64,000 bases of DNA, taken from Pseudomonas sp. PB120. Lineage in GTDB: Bacteria; Pseudomonadota; Gammaproteobacteria; Pseudomonadales; Pseudomonadaceae. Below are positions 1-8,865 of this stretch, piece by piece (position 1 is the stretch's first letter; the number at the start of each line of letters is the position of its first letter). Made by a program: the position numbers and the translations under genes. Where the stretch lies: contig NZ_RWIN01000149.1 of NCBI RefSeq assembly GCF_009761815.1, positions 33,406-97,405 of the forward strand. The letters are read 5' to 3'. Under the pieces are notes generated by a model. That model did not search any database and had not been told where the DNA came from. It saw nothing but the letters and a program-made list of their open reading frames with translations.

Positions 1-1615
1 GGTACATCTGCAGCAGGTTATTCACCACCCGAGGCAGCTCGGCATGGTGCAGCTGCACCGTGGACAGGTTCACTGCCATGCGCAAATCGATGAACCCCTG
101 GTCATGCCAGTCGCGCAGCTGCTTGCACGCCTGATCCAGCACCCATTCACCGATGGCGATGATGGTGCCGTTCTGCTCGGCAAGAGGGATAAACAAGTCC
201 GGCGGAACCAGGCCGTGTTCGGGGTGCTGCCAGCGAATCAACGCCTCGACCCCGACCACGCGGTGATCGCGATAGCTGATCTGCGGCTGATAGACGAGGT
301 AGAACTGGTCACGGGCCAAGGCATCGCGCAGGTCTTTTTCCAGTTCACGACGGCGGCGCATTTCGGTGTCGACGCTGGCGATGTAGAACTGGTAGCGATT
401 GCGCGAGCGCGTCTTGGCCAGCGTCATGGTCTGTTCGGCTTTTTGCAGCAGCTTTTCCGTGCTGTCGCCATCCTCAGGGAAGAGGGTGATGCCAATGGTG
501 GCGCGCAGGCGAATCTCTTGATGATCGAGGGCGAATGCCGCTTCCAGGTCATCGAGAATGCTTTGGGCCAGTTCAGCCGCTTCGTAGGGTTGTTCGATGT
601 CGGCCTGGACCAGGGCGAACTGGTCGCCGCCGAGGCGGGCGAGGGCGCCGAGACGACCGCTGTGCGCCCGCAGGCGATCGGCCAATGCCAGCAGCAGCTG
701 GTCGCCGGTCTGGTAGCTGAACTGCTCGTTGATGCCTTTGAAGTCATCGAGACCGACACACAATACCGCCACCCGGCGCTGCAATTTGCCGGCGTCGACC
801 AGGATCTTGTCCAGTTGCTGCTGCAATTGCTGGCGGTTCGGCAGGCCGGTGAGGAAGTCGTACTGGGCCATGCGCTGCAGGCTGTTTTCCGCTTCGTGGC
901 GTAAATGGGTGTTGCGCTCGATGGACTCCAGCAACTGGTTGGCGGTGTTGATCCAGATCCCCAGTTCGTTTTTCTCGTGTCCCTTGAGCTGCGGAATCTT
1001 GTGCTCGCTGGGCCGATCCGGGTTGATTTCGGTCAGGTGCTCGATGATCCGCGACAGCGGCTTGGTCAGCAGCCAGTGATAAACCAGGTACAGCACCAAC
1101 CCCATGGCCAGGGCGCGCAATACGCCAGAAACGAAGATGATCACCGAACTGACGATAAACCCCTGGCCATAGGTGGCGGTGTCGAGGGTGATGCTCAGGT
1201 CGCCGTAATACTCGCTGTACGGGCCGCGCCCCACCAGCTGGGTGGTGAAGGTGCGTTCCTTGCCGAGGATCAGGTCGGTCAGCCAGCGGCTGGGGGAATG
1301 CTGCAACTCACGCGTCTTTTGCGCGAGCATGGCTTCATTGGGATGGCCGATGGAGGCCTCGCGCACGGCATCGTCCTGAAACAAACCTTCGATAACCTGC
1401 ATGCCCATCTCCCGGTCCAGGCTGTAGACGGCCTGGGTCGAGGGATCGCGGAACATGTCGAGGATGCGTTGGGCATCGCTGGCCACGGCCTGGCGTGTTT
1501 TATAGGCATCGAAAACGATCTGCGCGCAGCTCAAGACCACGCCGACGATCAATGCCGACAGGAGCACGACCCGGAGCAACTTCACCGACAAGCTGTTCTT
1601 GAGTTCCAGCTTCAA
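1..1615 (-). CDS. bifA: BifA-like c-di-GMP phosphodiesterase (GGDQF/EAL), 3' end cut by the window edge
   Basis: Inner-membrane c-di-GMP turnover protein; BifA of Pseudomonas hydrolyses c-di-GMP and controls the biofilm/swarming switch. I read about 538 codons before the window ends inside the EAL domain. Order: a TM helix near residues 10-30, a periplasmic loop, a second TM near 165-190, a GGDEF domain with the degenerate GGDQF signature (near residue 327), then EAL with an intact EALIRW motif (near 455). The N-terminus (LELKNSLSVKLLRVV) and GGDQF match what I recall of BifA. I chose TTG at 1615: AAGGA lies 8 bases upstream, and the nearby ATG at 1624 is out of frame and stops after three codons. 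The gene appears monocistronic, with a 379-bp gap before the convergently placed end of gcd. A degenerate GGDEF with intact EAL predicts phosphodiesterase activity (family knowledge). The symbol is by recognition, not by search. Confidence 0.85.
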   Translation of the reverse strand, partial: MKLELKNSLSVKLLRVVLLSALIVGVVLSCAQIVFDAYKTRQAVASDAQRILDMFRDPSTQAVYSLDREMGMQVIEGLFQDDAVREASIGHPNEAMLAQKTRELQHSPSRWLTDLILGKERTFTTQLVGRGPYSEYYGDLSITLDTATYGQGFIVSSVIIFVSGVLRALAMGLVLYLVYHWLLTKPLSRIIEHLTEINPDRPSEHKIPQLKGHEKNELGIWINTANQLLESIERNTHLRHEAENSLQRMAQYDFLTGLPNRQQLQQQLDKILVDAGKLQRRVAVLCVGLDDFKGINEQFSYQTGDQLLLALADRLRAHSGRLGALARLGGDQFALVQADIEQPYEAAELAQSILDDLEAAFALDHQEIRLRATIGITLFPEDGDSTEKLLQKAEQTMTLAKTRSRNRYQFYIASVDTEMRRRRELEKDLRDALARDQFYLVYQPQISYRDHRVVGVEALIRWQHPEHGLVPPDLFIPLAEQNGTIIAIGEWVLDQACKQLRDWHDQGFIDLRMAVNLSTVQLHHAELPRVVNNLLQMY

Positions 1616-1940
1616 AGAGTCATTCCTTGTTCCGTGCGGGTAGCATCAAGTTGCCATGAGTATTGGCAATCCCGTGACGGCAGTCAAAGGGACATTCGTT
1701 CACCGGGTATTTTGCCCATGGCCTGGTCGACAGGCTGCTGATTCGAGTGACTGAGCTATTAGTACTGTGTCGGTAGTCGAGTCCTTCAACTTGAGGGGGA
1801 TTTGGACTTATTTTCCTTTCGTTTGATGGTAGACGGCTGTGGCGTTGGAGCAAGGTGCCGAACGCTGGTTTCATTGTGGGAAATTGCCCTGTGTTTTCTA
1901 GCAGATGGTCGTTGGGCGCCGGGATTTTCCCGTGACCCAC
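1616..1940. other. Intergenic region with the presumed bifA promoter
   Basis: This stretch should hold the promoter of bifA (minus strand). Open frames exist on both strands but none has a plausible ribosome site, codon bias or recognisable protein. It is more AT-rich than the flanking genes. I see no clear operator or RNA gene. Confidence 0.5.
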
Positions 1941-1973
1941 AAAAAAGGCGACTCCCTGATCAGGAGTCGCCTT
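1941..1973 (-). terminator. Rho-independent terminator of gcd
   Basis: Perfect 11-bp inverted repeat (AAGGCGACTCC at 1945-1955, GGAGTCGCCTT at 1963-1973) with a 7-base loop. Read on the minus strand it is followed by six T residues (complement of A1941-1946). It lies 22 bases beyond the gcd stop. Confidence 0.9.
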
Positions 1974-1994
1974 GCGTTGAACTGCGGCTACCGC

Positions 1995-4403
1995 TTATTC
2001 CGACAGCTTGTACGCCATCACGTAGTCACCTTGTTGGGTGCCCAGTGAACCGTGACCGCCCGCAACGACCAGCACGTATTGCTTGCCGTCCTTGCCGGTG
2101 TAGGTCATCGGCGTGGTTTGCGCGCCGGCCGGCAGGCGACCTTCCCACAACTGCTTGCCGTTTTTCATGTCATAGGCGCGCAGGAACTGGTCAAGGGTGC
2201 CGCTCAGGAAGCCAACGCCACCGGCGGTGGTGAAAGTGCCGCCCAGGCTAGGCACGCCCATGCTCAGCGGGATCGGAACCGGCGAGCTGTCGCGCACGGT
2301 GCCGTTCTTGTGCTTCCAGAGGATTTTGGCCGTGGTCAGGTCGACCGCTGCCACATAACCCCACGCGGGCGCCTGGCACGGCAGGCCCATTGGCGACAGC
2401 AGTGCTTCGAGGACCACGCCGTACGGCGCGCCTTTGTTGGGTTGTACGCCCTCGGTTTCGCTTTTACGCGGGCCTTGGGCGGCGATTTCAGCGGCCGGGA
2501 TCAGCTTCGATTTGAACGCCATGTAGTCCGGGTTCATGAAAGCAATCTGACGCACCGGGTCAACCGAGATACCACCCCAGTCGAACACGCCGAAGTTGCC
2601 GGGATAAACGATCGAACCTTGCAGCGACGGCGGCGTGAACGGGCCGTCGTAGCGCAGGGATTTGAAGTCGATCCGGCAGATCAGTTGGTCAAACGGCGTC
2701 ACGCCCCACATGTCGCGCTCTTGCAGCGGCGGCGGCATCAGGTTCAGGTCGGACTTCGGTTGGGTCGGCGACGTGTGATCACCGGCGACCGCGCCTTGCG
2801 GCACCGGCACTTCGTTGATCGGCACAATTGCTTTGCCGGTGCTGCGGTCCAGCACGTAGATGCTGCCTTGCTTGGTGGACGCAAGCACCGCTTGTTTCAC
2901 GCCATCAGCGGTTTTCAGGTCCATCAAGGTTGGCTGGCCACCGACGTCCATGTCCCACAGGTCATGGTGGGTGAACTGGAAGTGCCAGCGCACTTTACCG
3001 GTGGCGATGTCCAGCGCGGTCAGGCCGGCGGCGTGCAGTTCCGATTCCGGAGTGCGAGCGCCACCGAACTGGTCCGGCGTCTGGTTGCCCATCGGCAGGT
3101 AGAGCATGCCGAGTTTTTCGTCGACGGCGAACAGGGACCACATGTTCGGCGAGTTGCGGGTGTAGACCTTGCCTTCGGCAATCGGCGTGGTGTCGTCCGG
3201 ATTGCCGCTGTCCCAGTTCCACACCAGTTTGCCAGTGTGCACGTCGAACGCGCGGATCACGCCGCTCGGCTCGTCGGTGGAGACGTTATCGGTGACGTGG
3301 CCGCCAATCACGACCAGGTCCTTGGTGACTGCTGGTGGCGAGGTGGAGTAGTAACCGCCGGCGGTGAAGCCGCCGATGTTGGCGCTCAGGTCGATCTGGC
3401 CTTTGTCGCCGAAGTCTTCGCACATTTTGCCGGTGTCGGCGTTCAGGGCGATCAGACGGGTGTCGGCGGTCGGCAAGAGGATGCGGCGCGGGCAGGCGTT
3501 GGCAGGGGCCGGGCTGGCGCTGCCTGTCGGGCTCTGCTCGGACGCGTAGGCGGCGTCATCGTGATACGACACGCCACGGCAGGTCATGTGTGCCCAACCC
3601 TTGAAGTTCGCCGCTTTTTGCGTGGAGAGCTTCGGGTCGAAACGCCAGATTTCCTTGCCGGTGTCCGGGTCCAGCGCGATCACCTGGCTGTGCGGCGTGC
3701 ACACGTACAGCATGCCGTTGACTTTCAGCGGGGTGTTTTCAGCGGTGGTTTCGCCCGGATCGTTAGGGCCGGGAAGGTCGCCAGTGCGAAAGGTCCAGGC
3801 CGGAACCAGCTTGTGCACGTTCTGAGGGGTAATTTGCGCCAGTGGCGAGTAACGGTCGCCATGGGCGCTGCGGCCGTAGGAATTCCAGTCACCGTCCGGC
3901 ATGGCCGGGGCGGTGTTGGTCATGCCCGGCACGCTGTCGCGATCCAGCTGGCCTTTGATTTCACCGGGGTTGGTGAACTGGCTGGCCAATGCCGCCACGC
4001 CCGCCAGGACCACCGCGATGCTCAGGGCGCCGGTGCCTGTTTGTGCCGGGCCGTCGCGCAGCAACGGACGACGGAACCACGGCAGCAGCATGACGATGCC
4101 CAGCGCAAACAGCAGCGCCAGACGTGGCACCAGTTGCCACCAGTCGAGGCCGACTTCCCACAAGGCCCACACGGTACTGGCGAACAGCACCAGCGCGTAA
4201 AGGCCCAAGGCAGCGCGGCGCGCGGCAATCAGCAACGCGCCGGTCACGGCCAGGCCGATACCGGCCAGCAGGTAATACAGCGAGCCGCCGAGCATCAGCA
4301 GCTTGATCCCGCCTGCCAGCATGGCCAGGCCCATTAGTAGAAGCAGAATGCCGAGCAGGGTCGGCAATAGACGGCTTCGACTCAAAGCACCATCAGTGCT
4401 CAT
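1995..4403 (-). CDS. gcd: Membrane-bound PQQ-dependent glucose dehydrogenase
   Basis: Oxidises glucose (or a related aldose) to the lactone in the periplasm, passing electrons to ubiquinone. This is the direct oxidation pathway that yields gluconate and acidifies the medium. The protein has 802 residues, the usual Gcd length (about 800). Residues roughly 10-150 form about five TM helices. The rest is a quinoprotein beta-propeller with repeated blades of the kind VIALDPDTGKEIW, LIALNADTGKM and IYVLDRSTGKAI. ATG at 4403 is preceded by a purine-rich GGAGAA. The quinate/shikimate dehydrogenase QuiA has the same architecture. I prefer glucose dehydrogenase because the next gene upstream is an OprB-type sugar porin on the same strand, separated by a REP pair. 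It ends at a strong terminator. Confidence 0.9.
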   Translation of the reverse strand: MSTDGALSRSRLLPTLLGILLLLMGLAMLAGGIKLLMLGGSLYYLLAGIGLAVTGALLIAARRAALGLYALVLFASTVWALWEVGLDWWQLVPRLALLFALGIVMLLPWFRRPLLRDGPAQTGTGALSIAVVLAGVAALASQFTNPGEIKGQLDRDSVPGMTNTAPAMPDGDWNSYGRSAHGDRYSPLAQITPQNVHKLVPAWTFRTGDLPGPNDPGETTAENTPLKVNGMLYVCTPHSQVIALDPDTGKEIWRFDPKLSTQKAANFKGWAHMTCRGVSYHDDAAYASEQSPTGSASPAPANACPRRILLPTADTRLIALNADTGKMCEDFGDKGQIDLSANIGGFTAGGYYSTSPPAVTKDLVVIGGHVTDNVSTDEPSGVIRAFDVHTGKLVWNWDSGNPDDTTPIAEGKVYTRNSPNMWSLFAVDEKLGMLYLPMGNQTPDQFGGARTPESELHAAGLTALDIATGKVRWHFQFTHHDLWDMDVGGQPTLMDLKTADGVKQAVLASTKQGSIYVLDRSTGKAIVPINEVPVPQGAVAGDHTSPTQPKSDLNLMPPPLQERDMWGVTPFDQLICRIDFKSLRYDGPFTPPSLQGSIVYPGNFGVFDWGGISVDPVRQIAFMNPDYMAFKSKLIPAAEIAAQGPRKSETEGVQPNKGAPYGVVLEALLSPMGLPCQAPAWGYVAAVDLTTAKILWKHKNGTVRDSSPVPIPLSMGVPSLGGTFTTAGGVGFLSGTLDQFLRAYDMKNGKQLWEGRLPAGAQTTPMTYTGKDGKQYVLVVAGGHGSLGTQQGDYVMAYKLSE

Positions 4404-4484
4404 AGTGTGGTTCTCCGTGACGTTTCAAGTAGTCCCGCGCAAGTTCACTGTAGATGACGATCCGGCGCAGGCATGGTTCAGTTT

Positions 4485-4586
4485 TGTAGGAGCGAGCTTG
4501 CTCGCGAAAAAATCGGGAAACGCTGCGGGGTGACAGGTTTGCAGCGTTATCGTTGACGTTCATCGCGAGCGAGCTCGCTCCTACAG
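4485..4586. repeat. REP inverted pair (GTAGGAGCGAGC family) between gcd and oprB
   Basis: Two REP sequences face each other: TGTAGGAGCGAGCTTGCTCG at 4485 onward and its near complement CGAGCGAGCTCGCTCCTACA ending at 4586, with about 60 bases between. It lies between two same-strand genes, so it may act as an attenuator or mRNA-stabilising structure (inference). Confidence 0.9.
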
Positions 4587-4602
4587 GTTTTTTTGGTATG
4601 GG

Positions 4603-5985
4603 TCAGAACGATGACTGGACCTTGATCCCGCCAATCAGCGCGTCATCGACGTCATCCACGCCACCGGGGTGGCGGATGTATTGCAGGTTCGGACGCACAG
4701 TCAGCCAGTGGGTGACGTGCACGCCGTAATAGAGTTCGGCGCTGTATTCGGTGTCCTGCGGTGGCAAAAAGGCCGGGTCATCGAAGTCGTAGACCGCACG
4801 GGCCTGATTGCTCGCCTCGGCATTTTTGCGATAGGCCGGGTTGACGTGCACCCGGGCCATGGCGAAACCGATGTCGTCACGGGCGCGGGCATCGAACAGG
4901 CCTTTGTAGACGACACCGGCCTGTACATAGTTGTCGATGGCGTTGGTTTTCTTGTCGTGCATCGTGCCGTTGGCGAACACGCTCAAGCCGCGAGAGTTGT
5001 CGCTGGCGCGGCTGGTGAGTTGCTGCTGGATACCGAGCCACACGCCATGCTTGCTCGATGCGCTGCGGTAAGCCTCGCCGCTCAGGGCTGCGGGCTGACC
5101 GTGGCTATCCTTGTAGACATCGGTGGCGTTGGCGCTGCTGTAGTAATAACCAGCGCGGTATTCACCGGGCAGGCCATTGAGCTTCGGCGTCCAGACCAGT
5201 TCTACCGGCAGGATCGCGCCTTGGGTGCCGCTGCCGCTGAGCTTGAAGCCATTGCCGCGATCCAGGTTCGACGGGTTCTGCTCGTAAGCGCCCACTTGCG
5301 CGTACAACTCCGGCGTCAGGTGATACTTGACCCGCAACGCCCACTGGCTGACCGGCCAGTTGTACCAGATGCCACCGACCCAGTTGCCGACCTGGGAGCC
5401 GCAGAACGCCAGGTTCTGGAAGTCGCAGGGGAAACTGTTGAAGTCTTCGCCTTCGCCGAAACGGCCGGCCTTGATGTCGAGCTTCTGGTCGAAGAATTTC
5501 TGCTGGTACCACATCTGCGTCAGACGCCAGGTCTGCCCGCGCCCCCAGACTTCCTGAGCCGAGGTAAAACCGCCGACGCGCGGATCGTTGATCCGGTCGT
5601 TGCTGATGTTGTTGCCGTTGCGCTCGGTGATGGTCAGCTGAAATTCGGCCGCGTCCCAGCCCAGAATCCTCTGCAAGTCGAGGTGCGCGCCGAGGCCGAA
5701 CTGATCGCTGTAGCGCGCGGTGCGGTCATGGTCGTAGCCGCCGTGCAGATTGCTGCCCATTTCACCGGTGTAATCGACTTTGAAGTCGTAGCCTTTTTCC
5801 GCAAGCTCAGTGCGAGTGCCGTTCCAGTCGCCGAGCATCCACGGGGAATCGCTATCGAAGGCCGGAGCGGCCTGGGTGCAGGAGGCGAGGCCCAGAGCGG
5901 TGAAGCCACCGATAAGACTAAGGGCTTTTCGCTGGGAGACAGGCGCACAGACAGCGCTATCTCGCAAAAATTGAACATAAGGCAT
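4603..5985 (-). CDS. OprB-family carbohydrate-selective porin
   Basis: Outer-membrane beta-barrel for sugar uptake, typically glucose. With ATG at 5985 the protein has 460 residues. A cleavable signal (hydrophobic LSLIGGFTALGLASC) ends around AAPA, and the mature part begins SDSPWMLGDWNGTRTEL, a family-typical start. The end QSSF fits the terminal aromatic residue of outer-membrane barrels. The start is uncertain: an in-frame TTG at 6027 adds 14 residues, and neither start has a clear Shine-Dalgarno. The leader just before ATG is A-rich (CAGAAAAAGATCAAGAAC), which resembles Hfq/Crc target sites (inference). Its position upstream of gcd suggests glucose entry followed by periplasmic oxidation. 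A lipobox-like LASC occurs in the signal but lipidation is unlikely for a porin. The symbol oprB is probable, but paralogues exist. Confidence 0.85.
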   Translation of the reverse strand: MPYVQFLRDSAVCAPVSQRKALSLIGGFTALGLASCTQAAPAFDSDSPWMLGDWNGTRTELAEKGYDFKVDYTGEMGSNLHGGYDHDRTARYSDQFGLGAHLDLQRILGWDAAEFQLTITERNGNNISNDRINDPRVGGFTSAQEVWGRGQTWRLTQMWYQQKFFDQKLDIKAGRFGEGEDFNSFPCDFQNLAFCGSQVGNWVGGIWYNWPVSQWALRVKYHLTPELYAQVGAYEQNPSNLDRGNGFKLSGSGTQGAILPVELVWTPKLNGLPGEYRAGYYYSSANATDVYKDSHGQPAALSGEAYRSASSKHGVWLGIQQQLTSRASDNSRGLSVFANGTMHDKKTNAIDNYVQAGVVYKGLFDARARDDIGFAMARVHVNPAYRKNAEASNQARAVYDFDDPAFLPPQDTEYSAELYYGVHVTHWLTVRPNLQYIRHPGGVDDVDDALIGGIKVQSSF

Positions 5986-6167
5986 AGAGGAGAAGTTCTT
6001 GATCTTTTTCTGGGAAGTGAGGAGCAAAGCGTTTAGCGGAAGCGTTTCAGCAGGTTTCGGGCGTAAGGATAATGTTCTGTTACAAATAGAGAAAGACCTT
6101 TTGCCGAGATGAATTTTTGTTGATTCGGTAACAGTCAGCGCGCAATTCCTTACACACCGACGTCCCT

Positions 6168-6268
6168 TGTAGGAGCGAGCCTGCTCGCGATGGACGTCAG
6201 CAGAACGCTTTCATCCAGACAGCCCGCGTAATCGTTGTCGTCCATCGCGAGCAGGCTCGCTCCTACAG
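6168..6268. repeat. REP inverted pair in the oprB / VF530 divergent gap
   Basis: TGTAGGAGCGAGCCTGCTCG begins at 6168 and its complement ends at 6268; between them lie direct remnants of the same unit (GATGGACG / CGTCCATC), giving a long cruciform-capable structure. The 406-base gap 5986-6391 must also hold the divergent promoters of the porin and of the VF530 gene. I see no other feature in it. Confidence 0.9.
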
Positions 6269-6391
6269 GGGATGTGTGTAGGTGGTTGCTTTCGCCTACA
6301 TTCAACAGATAGCGCACGGAGCCCTTCCACCGGCTTTCACCCTCGGCTAAGGTGCGCGCCTTTCCAATCTTTCAACGCTTGAAGGCCCGGC

Positions 6392-6622
6392 ATGACCGAA
6401 CAGAACAACAACCCGCTGCACGGCGTGACGCTGGAGCAGATCCTCAACGCCCTGGTTGAGCATTACGAATGGGCGGGGCTGGCCGAGCGCATTGATATCC
6501 GCTGCTTCAAGAGTGACCCGAGCATCAAGTCGAGCCTGACGTTTTTGCGCAAGACGCCCTGGGCGCGGGAGAAGGTCGAGCGCTTGTACGTGAAGTTGAT
6601 GCGCACCAAGCGACCGCTCTGA
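6392..6622 (+). CDS. VF530-family small protein (DUF2132)
   Basis: A 76-residue basic protein that matches the VF530/DUF2132 family as I recall it: NNPLHGVTLEQILN at the N-terminus, GWAGLAERI-like helix, CFKSDPSIKSSLTFLRKTPWAR in the middle (residues about 37-58), and a basic C-terminus. A member from Vibrio fischeri was solved structurally and named a DNA-binding fold; the cellular role is unknown. ATG at 6392 follows the CGGCATG context with a weak ribosome site. It is two bases from the following membrane-protein gene, so the two are probably one transcript. Confidence 0.8.
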   Translation: MTEQNNNPLHGVTLEQILNALVEHYEWAGLAERIDIRCFKSDPSIKSSLTFLRKTPWAREKVERLYVKLMRTKRPL

Positions 6623-6624
6623 AC

Positions 6625-7278
6625 ATGGTCGCCCACGTGGCACCGGCATTTGCCGCACGGCCTGTTTTTGTTGCCGTGGCGGCAGTGTCGGGCTGGGCCG
6701 GGCTGGCCATTCAGATGTACCTGATTCTCTACTCGCGCTGGAGCCTGGAAGCCAGCCTGCTCGGCGGGTTGATAAGCTTCTTCAGCTATTTCACGGTGCT
6801 GACCAACACGCTGGTCGCCACCGTTTTGACCTGCGAGTGGACGTCTCGGGAATCGGCGGCGCGGCGCTGGTTTTTACAACCGTGGGTGGGCAGTGGAGTT
6901 GCCGTGAGCATCGCGGTGGTCGGCCTCGCGTACAACGTCCTGTTGCGCCATCTGTGGCATCCAGAAGGCTGGCAGTTCCTGGCCGACGAACTGCTGCATG
7001 ACATCATGCCGCTGCTGTTCCTGGTCTATTGGTGGTTCTGCGTCCCCAAAGGCACGCTGCGCCTCGGGCACATCGGGTTGTGGGTGTTTTATCCGCTGGT
7101 GTACTTCGCGTACGCGTTATGGCGCGGGCATCTGCTGGCGGTTTATCCGTACCCGTTCATTGATGTCGACAGGCTGGGTTATCCACAGGTGTTTTTGAAT
7201 GCGGGCGGGTTGTTGGCGGGGTTTGTGGTGATTGCGCTGTTGCTGATCGGACTGGATCGGTGGCGGGCCCGGACATGA
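6625..7278 (+). CDS. Pr6Pr-family integral membrane protein
   Basis: A 217-residue protein with about six TM helices. Visible features are FFSYFTVLTNTLVA (residues about 52-65), a GLAYNVLLRHLWHPEGWQ segment near 95-112, DELLHDIMPLLFLVYWW near 118-134, and a late YPLVYFAYALWRG followed by YPYPFIDVDRLGY. These fit the Pr6Pr (six-TM, FAR-17a/AIG1-like) family, whose bacterial function is not known. The start codon lies 2 bases after the VF530 stop, so translation is probably coupled. No cofactor motif is visible. The 3' end runs directly into a REP pair. Confidence 0.75.
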   Translation: MVAHVAPAFAARPVFVAVAAVSGWAGLAIQMYLILYSRWSLEASLLGGLISFFSYFTVLTNTLVATVLTCEWTSRESAARRWFLQPWVGSGVAVSIAVVGLAYNVLLRHLWHPEGWQFLADELLHDIMPLLFLVYWWFCVPKGTLRLGHIGLWVFYPLVYFAYALWRGHLLAVYPYPFIDVDRLGYPQVFLNAGGLLAGFVVIALLLIGLDRWRART

Positions 7279-7322
7279 AGGCCAATTTCAAAAGTACGCG
7301 CATTTGTGGCAGGCGGCATTTT

Positions 7323-7455
7323 TGTGGCGAGGGAGCTTGCTCCCGCTCGGCTGCGAAGCAGTCGTAAAACCTGCAAACGTGAAATGCCTGGTGAAACACA
7401 TTTGCAGGTTTTGGCACTGCTGCGCAGCGCAACGGGAGCAAGGTCCCTCGCCACC
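7323..7455. repeat. REP inverted pair (GTGGCGAGGGAGC family)
   Basis: TGTGGCGAGGGAGCTTGCTC begins at 7323 and the complementary copy (GGGAGCAAGGTCCCTCGCCAC) ends at 7455. The inner part also pairs (AAAACCTGCAAA / TTTGCAGGTTTT). It sits between two convergent genes and could serve as a bidirectional transcription stop. Confidence 0.9.
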
Positions 7456-7471
7456 ATGAAAGACTCGCGGC

Positions 7472-8257
7472 TTATTCCTCGTCGCTGTCATCCAGACGCC
7501 AGTAGCCAACAGCTTTGACGAACGTGTCATTCAACCCATGTTCATCAAGCAACACCCGGCGGATCTGCCGCGACACTTTGGTTTCCGTCGCGACCCACGC
7601 ATACAGATCGCCGCTCGGCACCTGCAGTTGCTTCACGGTGGTCAGCAAGTTGTCTTTGCCCCCTTCGCGCAAGACCCAGATCACGTTGACCTGCGCGGCG
7701 CTCTCCAGGCGCTGCTGCTCGGCACCGTTCTCCACTTCCACAATCACCAGTGCACGACGGTTGGCCGCCAGGCCTTCGAGGCGACGGGCGATGGCGGGCA
7801 GGGCGGTTTCGTCGCCAATCAGCAGGTAACTGTCGAACATGTCTGGCACGATCATCGAGCCCCGCGGCCCGCCGATGTGCAGGAACTGGCCGGGGCTGGC
7901 CTGTTCGGCCCAGGTCGCGGCAGGGCCGTCGCCGTGCAGTACGAAGTCGATGTCCAGTTCCAGCGTGTCGAGGTCGTAACGACGTGGCGTGTAGTCGCGC
8001 ATCGCCGGCATCGGCCCGTTGTCTTTGCCGGCCCCGAGCACCAGGGTCTCCAGCGCCGTCTGTTCCGCCGCGTTTTGCGGGAAGAACAGCTTCACATGGT
8101 CGTCCGTGCCCAGGCTGATGAAACCGGCCAGCTCCGGCCCGCCGAGGGTGATGCGGCGCATTCTCGGCGTCAGGTCGACCACGCGCAGGACTTCCAGGCG
8201 ACGACGTTTGATTTCATGCATGACACGGTGAATGGTGTTTTCGATCACTGCAGTCAT
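7472..8257 (-). CDS. Siderophore-interacting protein (ferric-siderophore reductase, ViuB/YqjH type)
   Basis: Cytoplasmic FAD flavoprotein that releases iron from imported ferric siderophores by reduction with NAD(P)H. It has 261 residues. The N-terminal FAD-binding half has RRITLGGPEL and the RDYTPRRYD motif (FAD isoalloxazine contact, residues about 87-95). GPAATWAEQASPGQ and IGGPRGSM follow, and the C-terminal SIP domain begins near DSYLLIGDETALPAIARRLE. It ends in EE. It overlaps the PadR regulator stop by four bases (ATGA), so the regulator is translated first and the two are coupled. In E. coli the homologous yqjH and yqjI are neighbours, with YqjI repressing yqjH in response to nickel; that supports iron/nickel homeostasis here. 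Confidence 0.9.
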   Translation of the reverse strand: MTAVIENTIHRVMHEIKRRRLEVLRVVDLTPRMRRITLGGPELAGFISLGTDDHVKLFFPQNAAEQTALETLVLGAGKDNGPMPAMRDYTPRRYDLDTLELDIDFVLHGDGPAATWAEQASPGQFLHIGGPRGSMIVPDMFDSYLLIGDETALPAIARRLEGLAANRRALVIVEVENGAEQQRLESAAQVNVIWVLREGGKDNLLTTVKQLQVPSGDLYAWVATETKVSRQIRRVLLDEHGLNDTFVKAVGYWRLDDSDEE

Positions 8258-8832
8258 TCGGCTTTCTCCTGAGCGGGTTGAACGGCGGTGCCGTCGACAA
8301 TGGCTTTGGCGGTGTCATTGAGCAGGTTGCGCACGCGCAGGATTTCTTCCGGGCTCCAGCGGCCGTGGTGCATCTGCAAGGCGTGGCGCAAGTTGTGCAC
8401 CGCTTCGTGGATCTCGGCCGGGCGGTCATGGCCGCGCAATGACCGCTTGCTGACCTCGATGCGCATCCGCACGCCGTCCAGTGCAATCGCTTGCTCAGTC
8501 AATGACAGACGTCCGGCGTCGGTCACGCTGTAGCGTTTTTTGCCGCCCTCGGCGTCGCCCAGAATCATTTCGCTTTCTTCAAGAAAGGTCAGGGTCGGGT
8601 AGATCACGCCGGGGCTGGGGCTGTACGCGCCGTCGAACATGCTTTCGATCTGGCGGATCAGGTCATAGCCGTGGCAAGGCTGTTCGGCGATCAGCGCCAG
8701 CAACAGCAGTTTGAGGTCGCCGGGGGCGAAGACCCGAGGGCCGCGGCCGCCGCGCTCACGACCGGGACCAGGGCGTTTCTCGAAGCCGTCGCGGCCGTCG
8801 CTGTGTTCTCGATGGGAATGATGGTCTCTCAT
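8254..8832 (-). CDS. PadR-family regulator, YqjI-like, with His-rich N-terminus
   Basis: A 192-residue transcriptional repressor. The first 35 residues are disordered and rich in His, Arg and Gly (MRDHHSHREHSDG), a potential metal-binding tail. The PadR winged helix follows: LKLLLLALIAEQPCHGYDLI, then GAYSPSPGVIYPTLTFLEE and the wing GGKKRYSVTDAGR. E. coli YqjI has the same layout and loses DNA affinity when nickel binds. It is the first gene of a two-gene operon with the ferric-siderophore reductase. A perfect palindrome lies 33 bases upstream of its start, so autoregulation is likely. Nickel sensing is inference from the homologue; copper or iron could replace it. Confidence 0.85.
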   Translation of the reverse strand: MRDHHSHREHSDGRDGFEKRPGPGRERGGRGPRVFAPGDLKLLLLALIAEQPCHGYDLIRQIESMFDGAYSPSPGVIYPTLTFLEESEMILGDAEGGKKRYSVTDAGRLSLTEQAIALDGVRMRIEVSKRSLRGHDRPAEIHEAVHNLRHALQMHHGRWSPEEILRVRNLLNDTAKAIVDGTAVQPAQEKAE

Positions 8833-8865
8833 TTGTGCTTCTCTCTGTCGTATTTAGATACAACG

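Noticed and set aside
1802..2233. 143-residue plus-strand frame between bifA and gcd
   Set aside because: Overlaps the end of gcd and the terminator, no family features.
2052..4337. 761-residue open frame on the plus strand opposite gcd
   Set aside because: It is a frame created by high GC opposite a well-recognised gene; composition (His, Arg, Gln, Val rich) and lack of motifs show it is a shadow.
5880..5885. Lipobox-like LASC in the OprB signal
   Set aside because: Porins of this family are not lipoproteins and the sequence continues to a normal signal-peptidase I site.
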